From NCBI GenBank assembly GCA_964410105.1, contig CAYPFY010000020.1, positions 3,381 through 67,380 of the forward strand: DNA of 64,000 bases. The letters are read 5' to 3'. A program made the position numbers and the translations under genes. This document shows positions 8,104 through 18,293 of this stretch, piece by piece. A model generated the notes under the pieces. The model was given only the letters and a program-made list of their open reading frames with translations, was not told the origin of the DNA and made no database searches. Source of the DNA: CAYPFY01 sp964410105. Its GTDB lineage: Bacteria; Bacteroidota; Ignavibacteria; UBA10030; SZUA-254. Numbering within the stretch: the stretch's first letter is position 1; each line of letters starts with the position of its first letter.

Positions 8104-10536
8104 TCAGTTAAGTTTTTTTGCCGGGCCTTTCTTTAGCCGCTCAATACTTCGTTTTGCGGCATCGGAGGCAGAATTCTCCTTGTCATCAGCAATCTTCTGC
8201 AGGGGCCCGAGCGCTGACTGGTCCCCCATATCTCCGAGCATGCGTGCCGCCGTCGACCGGATTCCGCCGCTCTTATCACCGAGAAGCCCGATCAGAAGGG
8301 TCGTCACCTCTTGATTGCCCTTGCCGTATCGTCCTACAAGCCTCATCGCTGTAAACCTCGTAATCGGATCCTCGCCGTAGCTGGTTTTCTGCATCGCAAG
8401 AGAGAGGCCCCCGACGGAATCAAGCGAGGCGTAGGCCCCGAGTGCGGCGTTCGATACGCGATTCCGGAAGGAAGGATAGTCGAGGTGCGCTTTAATCACG
8501 CCCAACGAGTTTGCGGAATCGGCTTTGCTGAGCGAGCGGAGGGCGCTGGCCATGACATTGTAGCTGGAATCCTGCAGACTCGCACGAAGAGCCTCGGCGA
8601 CATTTTGTCCCCTGAACGCCCCGAGCTGTGAGGCGGCGGCGTCCCTTACAGCCGATTTTGGATCCTTCAGGGCGGCCATCAGGGCCCCCTTCAGCCGATC
8701 CCGGAACGAATCAATCTTGACATCCATCTTCCCGGCGAGGTTGATCGCTTCGCGGCGGACGGCCCAGAACCGGTCGAACCTAATCCTGTCGGTAAAAATT
8801 TCAATAGACGCCTCGTGATCGGGAGAGGCGGCCAGCGCCTGGAGGGCACGCATCCGGTCGATGGGGTTCGGGGCCATCGTGGCCTGGTACCTCCACTCCT
8901 CGTTCGACTTTGTAAACCTCAGCTCCTTCAGAATTTTATTCCCCTTGTCGAAAATCACCAAAAGGGGTTTCTCACTGCACGGAATCTCAAAAACAGTATC
9001 CTTGCTCGCGATCGTCACCCTGCGGGTAGACGGACCGGCAGACGTTGTCACTTCAATATCAACGGGTGTAGAAAAAACGCCCGTGAGACTATCGAGCGTC
9101 TGCACCTGTTTGACCCCCAGCATGACGGACTTTGCGGAATCGCTCCAGCGGTACGTTACATCAAACACCGGGTGCCCGGCCTTATAGAGCCACTCGTCGA
9201 AGAACCAGTAGAGATTCAGACCCGTCGCTTCCTCGATCGATCGTTTCAGGTCATTTGTCTCCACTGATGTGAACTGATATTTTGTGATATAGTGATTGAT
9301 CCCTTTCCAGAACAAGTCATCTCCCACCACGAAGTGAAGCATATTCAGGATGGCGGATCCCCGCGGATAGAGGTTATCCCCGAAGGATTCAAAACTCACG
9401 ACCGGCCTACGGCTGCGGGCCGTATCGACGAAGATCCCCGCCTGCTGGTTGCTATACATTCTGTAGTCAAACTCATCCTCTCCGAGGGAGAACTCGTGAT
9501 AGAGGGGGTCGAAATAGCTTGCAAAACTTTCATTCAGCCACATATGCCGGAAATCCCGGCAGGTGACGACATCCCCCCACCACTGATGGGCGAGTTCGTG
9601 AGCGAAGAGGGAGGTTGGAGAATCATCCACGCGGACGCGGGCATCATAGACCGAGCCGAGGTCGGTGAGAGTTGTGGCGCTCGTATTCTCCATGCCGCCG
9701 AAATGATCCTGCAGAATAATCTGCGCATACTTTTCCCACGGGTAGGCAAACCCGATCTTCTCGTTGAAAAACTTTATCATTGCGGCCGTCTGTTTGAAAC
9801 AGATTCTGGCGTTTGCGGTATCATCGGGATAGACATAAAAATCCAGGGGGAGTTTGCCCGCCTTATCGTGGAGAATCGCATAGTCTCCCGCGGCGACCAT
9901 GATGAGATACGACGCGTGGGGTTTCCCTTCAAACCAGTGAAAAGTCTTGGTTCCATTCTTGTTCTCCGTCACCCCGACGAGCTTCCCGTTGGAGAGCGCC
10001 TTGAACCGTGAATTGACGGTAGCAAAAACTTCGGAGGTCGATTTCTCGTTCGGAAAGTCGTAGCAGGGGAACCAGAAGTGGTTTGTGGTATCCTCGCCCT
10101 GGGACCACACTTGCCACCTTTTCGCGGGGTAGCCGGAGTCGGGTCCGCTGAAATTCATCCCTTGCTTAGGCTTGCAGAAGTATTTTATGGAAAGATTGAC
10201 GGTATCACCGAATGAGTAGGCCGTATCGAGGCGAACCGACAAAAGCGTGGAGTCATAGTCGTACTTCAGGTCCTTTTTCCCCAGCTTTGCGGAATAAATT
10301 GTCATCTGCCCGGCATTGAGTCTGACCGTCCGGAGATCCGGCCGGAGGGGAACGATTTTCAGCAAAACATTCCCATCGACAGTCTTCGCCTTCTCATCGA
10401 TACTGACGTCAATCTTATAGTGCAGTATGTGGTAATCGTGGCTCAGGCCTTCCCCCTGATAATGGGGAGAATAAACATCCTGGGAGATCAAGCGTGCTGA
10501 GCATAGCGCGAAAAGTGCGGCGAGGCGAATAAACAT
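8104..10536 (-). CDS. Secreted M1-family zinc aminopeptidase with HEAT repeats
   Basis: An 810-residue exopeptidase that removes N-terminal residues from peptides, exported by an N-terminal signal (residues 1-19). The catalytic signature HELAHQWWGD followed by the zinc-ligand helix MWLNESFASYFD is at about residues 315-345. The substrate-binding GGMEN loop lies just before it (family usual: GAMEN). The C-terminal 250 residues contain HEAT-like helical repeats, for example PKSAVRDAAASQLGAF and GGIRSTAARMLGDMGD. There is no T9SS sorting domain, so it probably stays periplasmic or uses another anchor. It lies between two T9SS giants on the same strand but well spaced, so it is probably a separate transcript. 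Confidence 0.93.
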   Translation of the reverse strand: MFIRLAALFALCSARLISQDVYSPHYQGEGLSHDYHILHYKIDVSIDEKAKTVDGNVLLKIVPLRPDLRTVRLNAGQMTIYSAKLGKKDLKYDYDSTLLSVRLDTAYSFGDTVNLSIKYFCKPKQGMNFSGPDSGYPAKRWQVWSQGEDTTNHFWFPCYDFPNEKSTSEVFATVNSRFKALSNGKLVGVTENKNGTKTFHWFEGKPHASYLIMVAAGDYAILHDKAGKLPLDFYVYPDDTANARICFKQTAAMIKFFNEKIGFAYPWEKYAQIILQDHFGGMENTSATTLTDLGSVYDARVRVDDSPTSLFAHELAHQWWGDVVTCRDFRHMWLNESFASYFDPLYHEFSLGEDEFDYRMYSNQQAGIFVDTARSRRPVVSFESFGDNLYPRGSAILNMLHFVVGDDLFWKGINHYITKYQFTSVETNDLKRSIEEATGLNLYWFFDEWLYKAGHPVFDVTYRWSDSAKSVMLGVKQVQTLDSLTGVFSTPVDIEVTTSAGPSTRRVTIASKDTVFEIPCSEKPLLVIFDKGNKILKELRFTKSNEEWRYQATMAPNPIDRMRALQALAASPDHEASIEIFTDRIRFDRFWAVRREAINLAGKMDVKIDSFRDRLKGALMAALKDPKSAVRDAAASQLGAFRGQNVAEALRASLQDSSYNVMASALRSLSKADSANSLGVIKAHLDYPSFRNRVSNAALGAYASLDSVGGLSLAMQKTSYGEDPITRFTAMRLVGRYGKGNQEVTTLLIGLLGDKSGGIRSTAARMLGDMGDQSALGPLQKIADDKENSASDAAKRSIERLKKGPAKKLN

Positions 10537-10720
10537 AAAGACTCCGGGTGAGGAAGTTGACGAATCTTTGAAGGCGTGCTTAATGTAGGAAGTTCCCCCC
10601 GGGAAAACAACTTTTCATGAGGCGTCGACGACAAGGGAACCGGCGCAGACGCGCGGCAGATCTACGGCCCCCACTCGCCTCCCCGGCCCCGTCAGGCCTC
10701 CTCCGGCCTGGCATGTGAGG

Positions 10721-13700
10721 CTACTTCACAACCATCAGCTTTCTCACCTCGTCGAACGATCGCGTGGGATAAGTGAGGCCTCGTGCCTGCATCCGGCAGA
10801 AATAGATGCCCGATGCCACCCCTGACGCATCCCAGCGTGCCTCCCTTTCGCCCGCGCTCACCGTTTCGTCGACGAGTTGTGAGACGAGGCGTCCCAGCGC
10901 GTCGAATATCGATACGGTCACGCGGCTATCCACGGGCACATCGTATTTAATCGTGGTAGAAGGATTGAAGGGGTTCGGGAAATTCTGATGAAGCCTGAAC
11001 TGTGCCGGGATGTTTTGAGTAATACCTGAAAACTCTTCGGGCGGCGGAGGGGGCATGTCGGACGTCGGGGAAATCACTATATGAGCCACCGTTTTGGCCG
11101 CGCCTCCTCCGGGCGACGACGGCATAATGAGCGAGCCATCCTGATTCACCTTAACCCAATAACCGTGGCCGGGGAGTATGGAGTCGCTCACGGAGTAGTG
11201 ACCATCGTACTCAAAAAAACTACTCGTCACCATGCCGGGGGGATCGCTTCCGACCGACGAGGGCGTTATCGGACCCGAGGCAGAACCTACGAGGTTCCAT
11301 CCCAAAGTCACGGGAATGGTATCGGGCGGGAGCGCAGCGCCGGAAATCTCCGCGGCAGGCGGGGAGTCCGGGAACCGCAGCCAGTAGCCGTGCCCGGGGT
11401 GTATCAGGACGGTCGTTGAATATGTGCCGGAGTAACTATACGCCGAACCGACGCTTGCCGGATAGAGGTGGCGCAGCGAGTCGTCGTCGGTCTGGAGCGG
11501 ATTTGACACAAGATTCCACCGCGACCGGTTTGGGACGTTCAGCACCTGGAATTGCGCGGAGGGAAGGGGAATCGTATACGCTGACCGGCCATGCGTGAAT
11601 GCGGCCAGGGTACGGGAACCCTGGTGGAGTGAAAGGTTATGCACGGAGACCTCGGGCAATCCGGAGCCGAGAATATGCCAGTCAAATCCGAGATTTGTCG
11701 AAAAAAGCACATTCAGATCGGTCGCAACGAAGAGGTGATTCCGGTTCGCGGAATCCATGACCACATCATTGAGCGGTATATCGGGAAGGGACGCGGAAAG
11801 ATTCGTCCAGGTGGCGCCGTAGTCCGACGTTCTGTAGAGATGTCCGCCATACTCATTCTCATAGAACCCCGACAGCGTCACATAGGCGATATTGGACGAA
11901 TCAGGATCGACTGTCAGCCGGGTGACCCACCGGAGGGGCAGGGACGCGGCAATGTCGGTCCAGGTGGAGCCGTAGTCGGTCGAGACCCAGACTCTTCCAT
12001 CATCAGTGCCGACATAGATGGCCTGTGGAACCTGCCGGGAGACGGCGATCGTCGTGATCGTGCCGACCCGCCCACCGTTGCCGTAGGTAAGATCGGGGCT
12101 GATGGGAGTCCACGACTGCATTCCGTCAAACGATTCATACACGCGCTGAGTCCCCGTGAAGAGATTATTGTGATTTATGGGATTGATAGCGATCGGTGTC
12201 TCCCAGTTTTTCCTATCCGTTATGCTTATCCCGTTTGTGCCGTCGAAGAAGGATGATCCGCCGTCGGTGGAATAACCAAGACCGCCGTACTGGGCTTCGG
12301 CATAGACCCGGTTTGAGTCTGTCGGGTCGATGAGGCAGTAAAATCCGTCGCAGCAATAAATGTAGTCCCAGGAGTCAACAACGCCGGTATGGGTCTGCAG
12401 AGAGTTATTATCCTGGGTGCCTCCGATCAGGCGGTTCGGATTCTGGGGGCTGATTATCCCGGCGTAGAACTGGGTGATCGGAAGATTCAGTGATTTAATA
12501 AAACTGCTTCCGTTATTACCCGAGAGATAAATTCCGCCATCGTTGCCGACGAGGATTGTATTCGGGAGGGGTAAATACTGGATCGAGTGCTGATCACCGT
12601 GAAATGATCCGCCGATTGGGGGAATAAAAAAGGTGACTCCCCCGTCCGTCGAGCGATAGAGGTTCGTCATGCCGGCCCAGACATTATTTGAATTCGTGGG
12701 ATCGATGGTGATGACATTATTATACCAGACCTGCGATTCGCTCGTTACGGTTCCGTCGAAAGTCTCGGTCCATGAGGTGCCGTGGTCCGTGCTCTTGTAG
12801 ATAGCGCCCCACCCGAGTCCATACTGCGTCAGGGCGTAGACGATCGCCGGATTGGAGGGAGCGAAAGCCATCGAGATGCGTCCGAGGTTCGGGTCGTTGG
12901 AGGGAAATCCATTCGTCACCGGAGCCCAGGTCGATCCGGCGTTGCTTGAAAAATAGAGACCGCTCGACGGTCCGGTGAGAACTGAATAATGAGGAGTACG
13001 GTGGCGGTTCCAGAGCATGGCGAACACCCTGCTTGTATCGGTCGGATCGAACATCACATCGACCCCGCAGGTTGTATCGTTGACGAAGAGCGTCTGAGTC
13101 CAGGTGGCCCCCCGGTTCGTCGACTTATAGATGCCCCTTTCATTGGTCACGTCCCTGTAATAGCCGAGAGCGGCGACGAAAATCGTACTGGGATTGAGGG
13201 GATTAATCGCGATACGGCCGGTATACCCGGTATTCGTCAGACCGATGTTCGTCCAGGACGAGCCGGCGTCGGTTGAACGCCATATCCCATTCCCGGGGTA
13301 TGTGGCGACCCCGGAGGGCGTATTCTCTCCTGTGCCGACATAGACGACGCTGGGGTTACCGGGCTCCAGGGCAACCGCGCCGATAGAAAAACTCTCATTG
13401 AACACCTGCGCCCAGTTTGATCCCAGGTCGGTTGTCTTCCAGACCCCTCCGGAGGCAGCCCCGGCGTAAATCGTGAGATCCGTGGGATCGAAAGCGACGC
13501 ACTCGATCCGACCGCCGATATTCGATGGTCCTGCGAGGGTCCAGCTTGACCCCGTAGCAACGGTGCGCGGGGAATTTCTCCCGGAAAACCGTTTTCCCAT
13601 CCCTTCACGGATCTTTGAGAGTGAATTTCGCGGGATATTCGTATAGGGATAGCTTCGCTGAGTCATGAACCAGTCATTATCCATCCCCGCCTCGCCCTGT

Positions 13701-13822
13701 GAAATTCCCAGCCCAACGTGCAAAGGCGCGGTTTGGCGGATTCCCCGGTGCGGATGCGTCACGATCGCGAGCATCGCGGCGAAAAACGCAACGAAAAAAA
13801 TAATTCGCGAAACGGATCTCAT
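10721..13822 (-). CDS. Secreted VPS10/BNR propeller protein with T9SS sorting domain
   Basis: I chose the ATG at 13822 (MRSVSRIIFFVAFFAAML) because GAGGAAGAG lies directly upstream and a signal helix follows at once; an in-frame ATG at 13849 would add nine polar residues. The 1033-residue protein has about ten sortilin/BNR repeats (GGVWKTTDLGSNW, GIYKSTNRGATW, GHLYRTSDYGATW), forming one or two beta-propellers over residues 80-750. At about 767-900 come two modules of the WNLVS ... GYWLR type, as in the other T9SS giants here. A short proline hinge (PPPPPEEF) precedes the sorting domain (NFPNPFNPSTTIKY ... RKLMVVK). The binding target is unknown. Confidence 0.9.
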   Translation of the reverse strand: MRSVSRIIFFVAFFAAMLAIVTHPHRGIRQTAPLHVGLGISQGEAGMDNDWFMTQRSYPYTNIPRNSLSKIREGMGKRFSGRNSPRTVATGSSWTLAGPSNIGGRIECVAFDPTDLTIYAGAASGGVWKTTDLGSNWAQVFNESFSIGAVALEPGNPSVVYVGTGENTPSGVATYPGNGIWRSTDAGSSWTNIGLTNTGYTGRIAINPLNPSTIFVAALGYYRDVTNERGIYKSTNRGATWTQTLFVNDTTCGVDVMFDPTDTSRVFAMLWNRHRTPHYSVLTGPSSGLYFSSNAGSTWAPVTNGFPSNDPNLGRISMAFAPSNPAIVYALTQYGLGWGAIYKSTDHGTSWTETFDGTVTSESQVWYNNVITIDPTNSNNVWAGMTNLYRSTDGGVTFFIPPIGGSFHGDQHSIQYLPLPNTILVGNDGGIYLSGNNGSSFIKSLNLPITQFYAGIISPQNPNRLIGGTQDNNSLQTHTGVVDSWDYIYCCDGFYCLIDPTDSNRVYAEAQYGGLGYSTDGGSSFFDGTNGISITDRKNWETPIAINPINHNNLFTGTQRVYESFDGMQSWTPISPDLTYGNGGRVGTITTIAVSRQVPQAIYVGTDDGRVWVSTDYGSTWTDIAASLPLRWVTRLTVDPDSSNIAYVTLSGFYENEYGGHLYRTSDYGATWTNLSASLPDIPLNDVVMDSANRNHLFVATDLNVLFSTNLGFDWHILGSGLPEVSVHNLSLHQGSRTLAAFTHGRSAYTIPLPSAQFQVLNVPNRSRWNLVSNPLQTDDDSLRHLYPASVGSAYSYSGTYSTTVLIHPGHGYWLRFPDSPPAAEISGAALPPDTIPVTLGWNLVGSASGPITPSSVGSDPPGMVTSSFFEYDGHYSVSDSILPGHGYWVKVNQDGSLIMPSSPGGGAAKTVAHIVISPTSDMPPPPPEEFSGITQNIPAQFRLHQNFPNPFNPSTTIKYDVPVDSRVTVSIFDALGRLVSQLVDETVSAGEREARWDASGVASGIYFCRMQARGLTYPTRSFDEVRKLMVVK

Positions 13823-13941
13823 GGCCTCTTCCTCGTGATTGGTAAGCAATGTCCCCTATCGGAGGTACGTGTGCAACGACGCGGGAGCCGGTCTGACAAG
13901 TAAATGTAGGCATCATTGGAGGGATAGTCAACACCCCCCTT

Positions 13942-13973
13942 TTTGGTTTGAATTACATTTGGTTTGAATTACA
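13942..13973. repeat. Perfect 16-bp tandem duplication
   Basis: TTTGGTTTGAATTACA occurs twice head to tail with no gap (13942-13957 and 13958-13973), about 60 bases upstream of the histidine kinase gene. It may be a recent slippage product or a double regulator site. Confidence 0.8.
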
Positions 13974-14031
13974 GACGATCATTCCGTAGATTATCGGCAG
14001 AATCGCAAACCGGAGGGGAAAAAATCGTTTC

Positions 14032-15282
14032 ATGGATGATCTCGCCGCTAAAATTCGCTGGTGGATTTCGGGGGAAAAACCGCACCAATCGACGATGGAG
14101 GAGCTACTCTCCCCGTTGAGTTCGATCGTCGGCCTGGAGCAGCTTCTTGAAAATCTCACAGCCAAGCTGGGCGAGATCATGGGGGCATCGATGGTCGCGG
14201 TCGTCCTCTACGAGCCGATCACCGACCGATTTGTAGGGAAAAAAATCAAGGGTGGCGAAAATCTCAGAAAATTCAACTTCTCCCACGCGGACAATCTCAT
14301 AAAATGGCTCAATGTGAACCAGAGCGTGCTCGACATTCCGGGAAGTCCGGAGGTCATGCGGTATCTTGCCGAGGAAGAGCGGGAATTCCTGGAGCGCGAA
14401 CAAATATCCGTCGCGGCCCCTCTGATTGCCGTCAACCGGCTGACGGGGATAATCTTCCTCGGCCCTAAAGCATCGGGCCGTTATCAGCAGCAGGAGCTGG
14501 CGCGGCTAAAATTCCTGTCGGATCAAAGCGCCCTTGCTATCGAGAACGCGGTCCTGTATGAGTTCCAGGAGGACAGGCTGAGAAAAATATTCCATGCCGA
14601 CAGGCTGGCGACTGTCGGAGAGCTTGCGGCGGGGGCGGCGCACGAGATCCGGAATCCCCTCACGTCGATCCGGAGCACGATCCAGTATCTAGCGCAAAAT
14701 CTTCCCGATGAAAAGCGCCAGCTGACGGCGGGCATTATAGAGGAAGTCGACCGCATCGACCAGGTCATCAAAGGGCTACTTTCGTTCAGCAGAACGTCCG
14801 AACTGCGGAGGGCAGCAGTAGAGATAGGCGAGATCCTTGACCAGACGATGCTGTTGCTGGAATCCGAAATCCGCAACCGCTCTATCAATGTTGTGAAGAA
14901 ATATCCGGGCTCCGGCTTGAACCTGATCGGCGACGCATCGCAGCTTAAGCAATTGTTTCTCAATTTGCTGCTCAACAGCCTTCAGGCCATGCCTCATGGG
15001 GGAGAGCTTATCATTTCGGCCCGGCCCGAGGGAGACTCAAAGAGCGATGGCTCGGTTTCCATCGAGATCACCGACAGCGGCGCAGGAATTCCGCCTGAAC
15101 TCATGCCGAAGGTTTTCGACCCTTTCTTCACCACAAAGGACAACGGCACGGGTCTCGGACTTTCAATATCGTATGGAATCGTCGGGAGGCACGGGGGGGA
15201 CATCGGCATAACGAGCCGTACCGACGGGAAGGCAACCGGGACGACGGTGTGGGTCCGGCTGCCGAGGCAGGTTGGCACATGA
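14032..15282 (+). CDS. Soluble sensor histidine kinase with GAF domain
   Basis: A 416-residue cytoplasmic kinase; no membrane segment is visible. Residues about 30-175 form a GAF sensor domain. The HisKA helix carries the phospho-acceptor in AAHEIRNPLTSI (His204). The ATPase domain shows the N box (LNLLLNSLQAM), the G1 box (ITDSGAGIPPE), FDPFFTTK and GTGLGLSISYGIV. The TGA overlaps the ATG of the response regulator (ATGA), so the two form a translationally coupled two-component pair. The signal is probably a small intracellular ligand bound by GAF, but this is not readable from the sequence. Confidence 0.93.
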   Translation: MDDLAAKIRWWISGEKPHQSTMEELLSPLSSIVGLEQLLENLTAKLGEIMGASMVAVVLYEPITDRFVGKKIKGGENLRKFNFSHADNLIKWLNVNQSVLDIPGSPEVMRYLAEEEREFLEREQISVAAPLIAVNRLTGIIFLGPKASGRYQQQELARLKFLSDQSALAIENAVLYEFQEDRLRKIFHADRLATVGELAAGAAHEIRNPLTSIRSTIQYLAQNLPDEKRQLTAGIIEEVDRIDQVIKGLLSFSRTSELRRAAVEIGEILDQTMLLLESEIRNRSINVVKKYPGSGLNLIGDASQLKQLFLNLLLNSLQAMPHGGELIISARPEGDSKSDGSVSIEITDSGAGIPPELMPKVFDPFFTTKDNGTGLGLSISYGIVGRHGGDIGITSRTDGKATGTTVWVRLPRQVGT

Positions 15283-16658
15283 GGCCGGGGAAGCTGCTCA
15301 TCGTCGACGACGAGGAGAGAATACGAAACATTCTCGCCACCATACTCCGCGAAAGCGGATGCGAGATAGAAACGGCAAGGGACGGATTCGAGGCCGTTGA
15401 AATCTCAAAAAAATTCGACCCGGAGGTGCTCATCATTGACCTCCAGATGCCGCGGATGAACGGGATCGAGACTTTCAGTAAAATCCGCGAAATCAGGCCG
15501 GATGCCGTGGCGATCATACTGACAGCGCACGGGACGATTCAGACGGCGGTGGATGCGATCAAAAAGGGGGTTTACGATTATATCTCAAAACCCTTCGATA
15601 ACGATCAGATCCTGCTCATTGTAAAACGGGCGATTGATGTCTACCGGCTGACCGAGGAAGTCGGCAGGCTCAAGGGCGAGCTGGCGGAAAAATACGGAGT
15701 CGCCGGCATGATCGGGTCGAGCCCGGCGATGGGGCGCGTCAAAGAACAAATCATGCAGATGAGCGGGACGGATGCCACGGTGCTCATCGACGGGGAGAGC
15801 GGAACGGGGAAGGAACTTGCCGCCCGCGCCATACACCATGAAAGCAGGAGGAGGGACGCCCCCTTTGTCATCGTGGACTGTGCCGCCGTGCCTCCGGGGC
15901 TGATTGAAAGCGAGTTCTTCGGGCATGAGAAGGGGGCATTCACCGATGCCCGCGAGCGGCGGGCGGGGAAATTCGAGGAAGCCCATACGGGGAGCGTTTT
16001 TCTGGATGAGATCGGCGAGCTTCCGATGAACGCGCAGGTTCGGCTGCTGCGGGTCCTCCAGGAAAAAGAATTCACGCGCGTCGGGGGGACGTCCCCGATC
16101 AGGGTCGATGTGCGAATCCTTGCGGCAACGAACAAGAATCTCTCACGCGAGGTAAGCGAAGGGCGCTTCCGTGAGGATCTCTATTACAGGCTCAACGTCA
16201 TCCATCTCACGATCCCTCCCTTGAGAGATCACCGTGAAGACATCCCGCAGTATGCCGACGGGTTCATCCGGAAACACGCAGCTTCATTTGGAAAAAAGAT
16301 TGAAGGAATTTCCGAGGAAAGTCTCCGGTTCCTGAGGGATCGGGAGTGGAGGGGAAACATAAGGGAATTCGAAAACGCGATACAGCGCGCGCTGCTCGGT
16401 GCGGCGGGGACCCGGCTGGAGGTCGGTGATTTCGGGTTCATGGGAGGGGGCGGGGAAACCGGATCAGACGACGGGATGGAGGCGATCGTCAGGCGAATAG
16501 CCGAGCGCGCCGAGCGGGAGCTCATCGCGCGCGCGCTTGAGGAGACGGGGGGCAACCGCACAGCGGCGGCGGAAAAGCTGAAAATCAGCCGCAAGACGCT
16601 TTTCAATAAAATGCGTCAGTATGGATTTGACGGGAGGTGGAGCTCAGATGATGGGTAA
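15279..16658 (+). CDS. NtrC-family sigma-54-dependent response regulator
   Basis: The start is the ATG at 15279 that overlaps the kinase stop (MRPGKLLIVDD); a longer frame from 15249 would lie inside the kinase gene. The 459 residues are a receiver domain with phospho-acceptor Asp54, an AAA+ domain from about residue 140 (Walker A GESGTGKE, Walker B VFLDEI, LPPLRDH) and a Fis-type helix-turn-helix (NRTAAAEKLKISRKTLFNKM). The sigma-54 contact loop reads GAFTDA instead of the consensus GAFTGA. It probably activates the sigma-54-like promoter at 16741, about 80 bases downstream of its own stop, and hence the ABC exporter genes. Confidence 0.95.
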   Translation: MRPGKLLIVDDEERIRNILATILRESGCEIETARDGFEAVEISKKFDPEVLIIDLQMPRMNGIETFSKIREIRPDAVAIILTAHGTIQTAVDAIKKGVYDYISKPFDNDQILLIVKRAIDVYRLTEEVGRLKGELAEKYGVAGMIGSSPAMGRVKEQIMQMSGTDATVLIDGESGTGKELAARAIHHESRRRDAPFVIVDCAAVPPGLIESEFFGHEKGAFTDARERRAGKFEEAHTGSVFLDEIGELPMNAQVRLLRVLQEKEFTRVGGTSPIRVDVRILAATNKNLSREVSEGRFREDLYYRLNVIHLTIPPLRDHREDIPQYADGFIRKHAASFGKKIEGISEESLRFLRDREWRGNIREFENAIQRALLGAAGTRLEVGDFGFMGGGGETGSDDGMEAIVRRIAERAERELIARALEETGGNRTAAAEKLKISRKTLFNKMRQYGFDGRWSSDDG

Positions 16659-16740
16659 ACCTATTCCCACCTCCGTGTAAGCCGTTACCCATCCGTCCTT
16701 CCTCACCCTCCCTCCTGCTTCCCTCTTTCCGGTTCCTGAC

Positions 16741-16757
16741 GCGGCACGCATTTTGAT
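16741..16757 (+). promoter_or_regulatory. Sigma-54-type promoter for the ABC exporter operon
   Basis: GCGGCACGCATTTTGAT matches the -24/-12 consensus TTGGCACG-N4-TTGCA closely. The GG at 16743-16744 and the second dinucleotide at 16755-16756 are 10 bases apart as required, but the -12 element reads GA instead of GC. The predicted start is near 16768, about 45 bases before the first permease gene and directly downstream of a sigma-54 activator gene. The match and position are seen; use in the cell is inferred. Confidence 0.6.
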
Positions 16758-16813
16758 GAGACTCCGGCGACCAGGGCACGCCTGGAATTCTCAATTAAAT
16801 CTTTCCCAAAAAA

Positions 16814-18271
16814 ATGCTTTCAACCATCATCAGGAAAGAGATTCTGGAAGCGATACTCAGCTTCCGATTCGTCGTTGCGACGCTCTTGTGCCTCCTTCTC
16901 GTCCCCCTCGGCATATTTGTCAACCTTAAGGACTATGAAAGGCGGCTTTCCGAATACCGCGATGCAGAGCGGTTGTACGAGCAGAGGGCGAAGGGGAGGC
17001 TCGGTTCCGATTTTCACGCCGAGGGGTACCGTCCCCCCTCCGCGCTGAGCATTTTTTCTGTCGGGCTCGAGTATTTTATGCCGAACAAGGTGACAACGTC
17101 GAGGGACGGCCATGTGGGGATGGAGAATGATCAGGGGGTAAGCAATCCGCAGTCCTTCCTGTTCGGTAAAATAGACCTTTTGTTTAACGTCAGCTTCGTG
17201 ATCTCTCTCCTTGCGCTCATCTTCTCCTTCAATGCGGTCACCGGGGAGAAGGAAGACGGCACTCTCAGGCTCCTGATAGCGGGGAGCTTACCGCGGTGGC
17301 GCATCCTGGTCGGCAAAATCATCGGAAATTATCTTGTCCTGCTCCTCCCCTTCTTTCTTTCGATCCTCCTCTCTCTGATCATCCTGAACACATCGATCCC
17401 GGTCTTCTCCCCCCAGATGTTCTGGCCCTTCATCACGGTCCTGGCCGTGACGCTGCTTTTTCTGTTCGCCATGTTCCTCCTCGGCATACTCGTCTCGACG
17501 CTCACGCAGCGGTCCATAACATCGATCGTCGTCCTTTTATTCATCTGGGCGGTCCTCGTGCTGACCCTCCCGAAGATCAGCCCCATGCTTGCCGAGATCA
17601 TCTACCCTGTCAATTCCCCCATGGTCGTACGTTTGCAGGAGGATCTTGCGCGTCAGAACCTCGAGAAGGAATACGATCTCCGGAAGCGGGAGCTTTACGA
17701 CCGGGTATTGGCGCAGTACGGATTCACGGGGCGGGGCATCTCGGTGCCGGGTCGTACCGACGCTGAGCGCAAAGCCCAGGAGGCGTATGACGACCAGAAG
17801 AAGCCGCTCGATGAGGAAGCGAGCAAAAGAATCAGCGAGGAAACGCGGAAGCTCAGGGAAGAATACAAGAATATGCGCGCAACCCAAGCATCGATAGCGA
17901 TGAACCTCTCGAGGCTTTCGCCTGTCAGTTGCTATACCTACATCATCTCCGAGCTCTCATCGACGGGAGTTCTGGAAATGGATAATTTTGTGGCCAATGC
18001 GGAAAGATATCAGGACGAGGTCAAGCAAAACCTCTACGACAATTTTCTCATCGATTCATACGGGGGAACGAACGGCGGGACGGCCGTCATGATCCACGAA
18101 AAACCCGGTTTTGAGCCCGGCAAGGCTGCCGTTCCGCAGCTGAGCTACCACCGGATCGGGTACCTTGACGGGCTGAGGGCGGAGGGCCCCGACGTCGTGC
18201 TCCTGGTGCTTTTCACCATAGTATTCTTCGCCGCCGGATGGGCAGCCTTCAGCCGGTACGATGTAAGGTAA
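16814..18271 (+). CDS. ABC-2 type permease 1 (DUF3526-like)
   Basis: A 485-residue inner-membrane protein and first gene of the exporter operon. One helix lies at residues 14-36, then an external loop, then a block of five helices at about 117-265. A long extracytoplasmic charged region (about 270-450) and a final helix near the C-terminus follow. The segment NAVTGEKEDGTLRLLIAGSLPRW is the coupling-helix region shared by the ABC-2 permeases of this family. The ATG follows a run of A with no clear ribosome site. It resembles the second and third permeases encoded here, so the three may assemble together. The transported substrate is not known. Confidence 0.88.
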   Translation: MLSTIIRKEILEAILSFRFVVATLLCLLLVPLGIFVNLKDYERRLSEYRDAERLYEQRAKGRLGSDFHAEGYRPPSALSIFSVGLEYFMPNKVTTSRDGHVGMENDQGVSNPQSFLFGKIDLLFNVSFVISLLALIFSFNAVTGEKEDGTLRLLIAGSLPRWRILVGKIIGNYLVLLLPFFLSILLSLIILNTSIPVFSPQMFWPFITVLAVTLLFLFAMFLLGILVSTLTQRSITSIVVLLFIWAVLVLTLPKISPMLAEIIYPVNSPMVVRLQEDLARQNLEKEYDLRKRELYDRVLAQYGFTGRGISVPGRTDAERKAQEAYDDQKKPLDEEASKRISEETRKLREEYKNMRATQASIAMNLSRLSPVSCYTYIISELSSTGVLEMDNFVANAERYQDEVKQNLYDNFLIDSYGGTNGGTAVMIHEKPGFEPGKAAVPQLSYHRIGYLDGLRAEGPDVVLLVLFTIVFFAAGWAAFSRYDVR

Positions 18272-18293
18272 ACCAACACTCAAAGGAAGCTTT

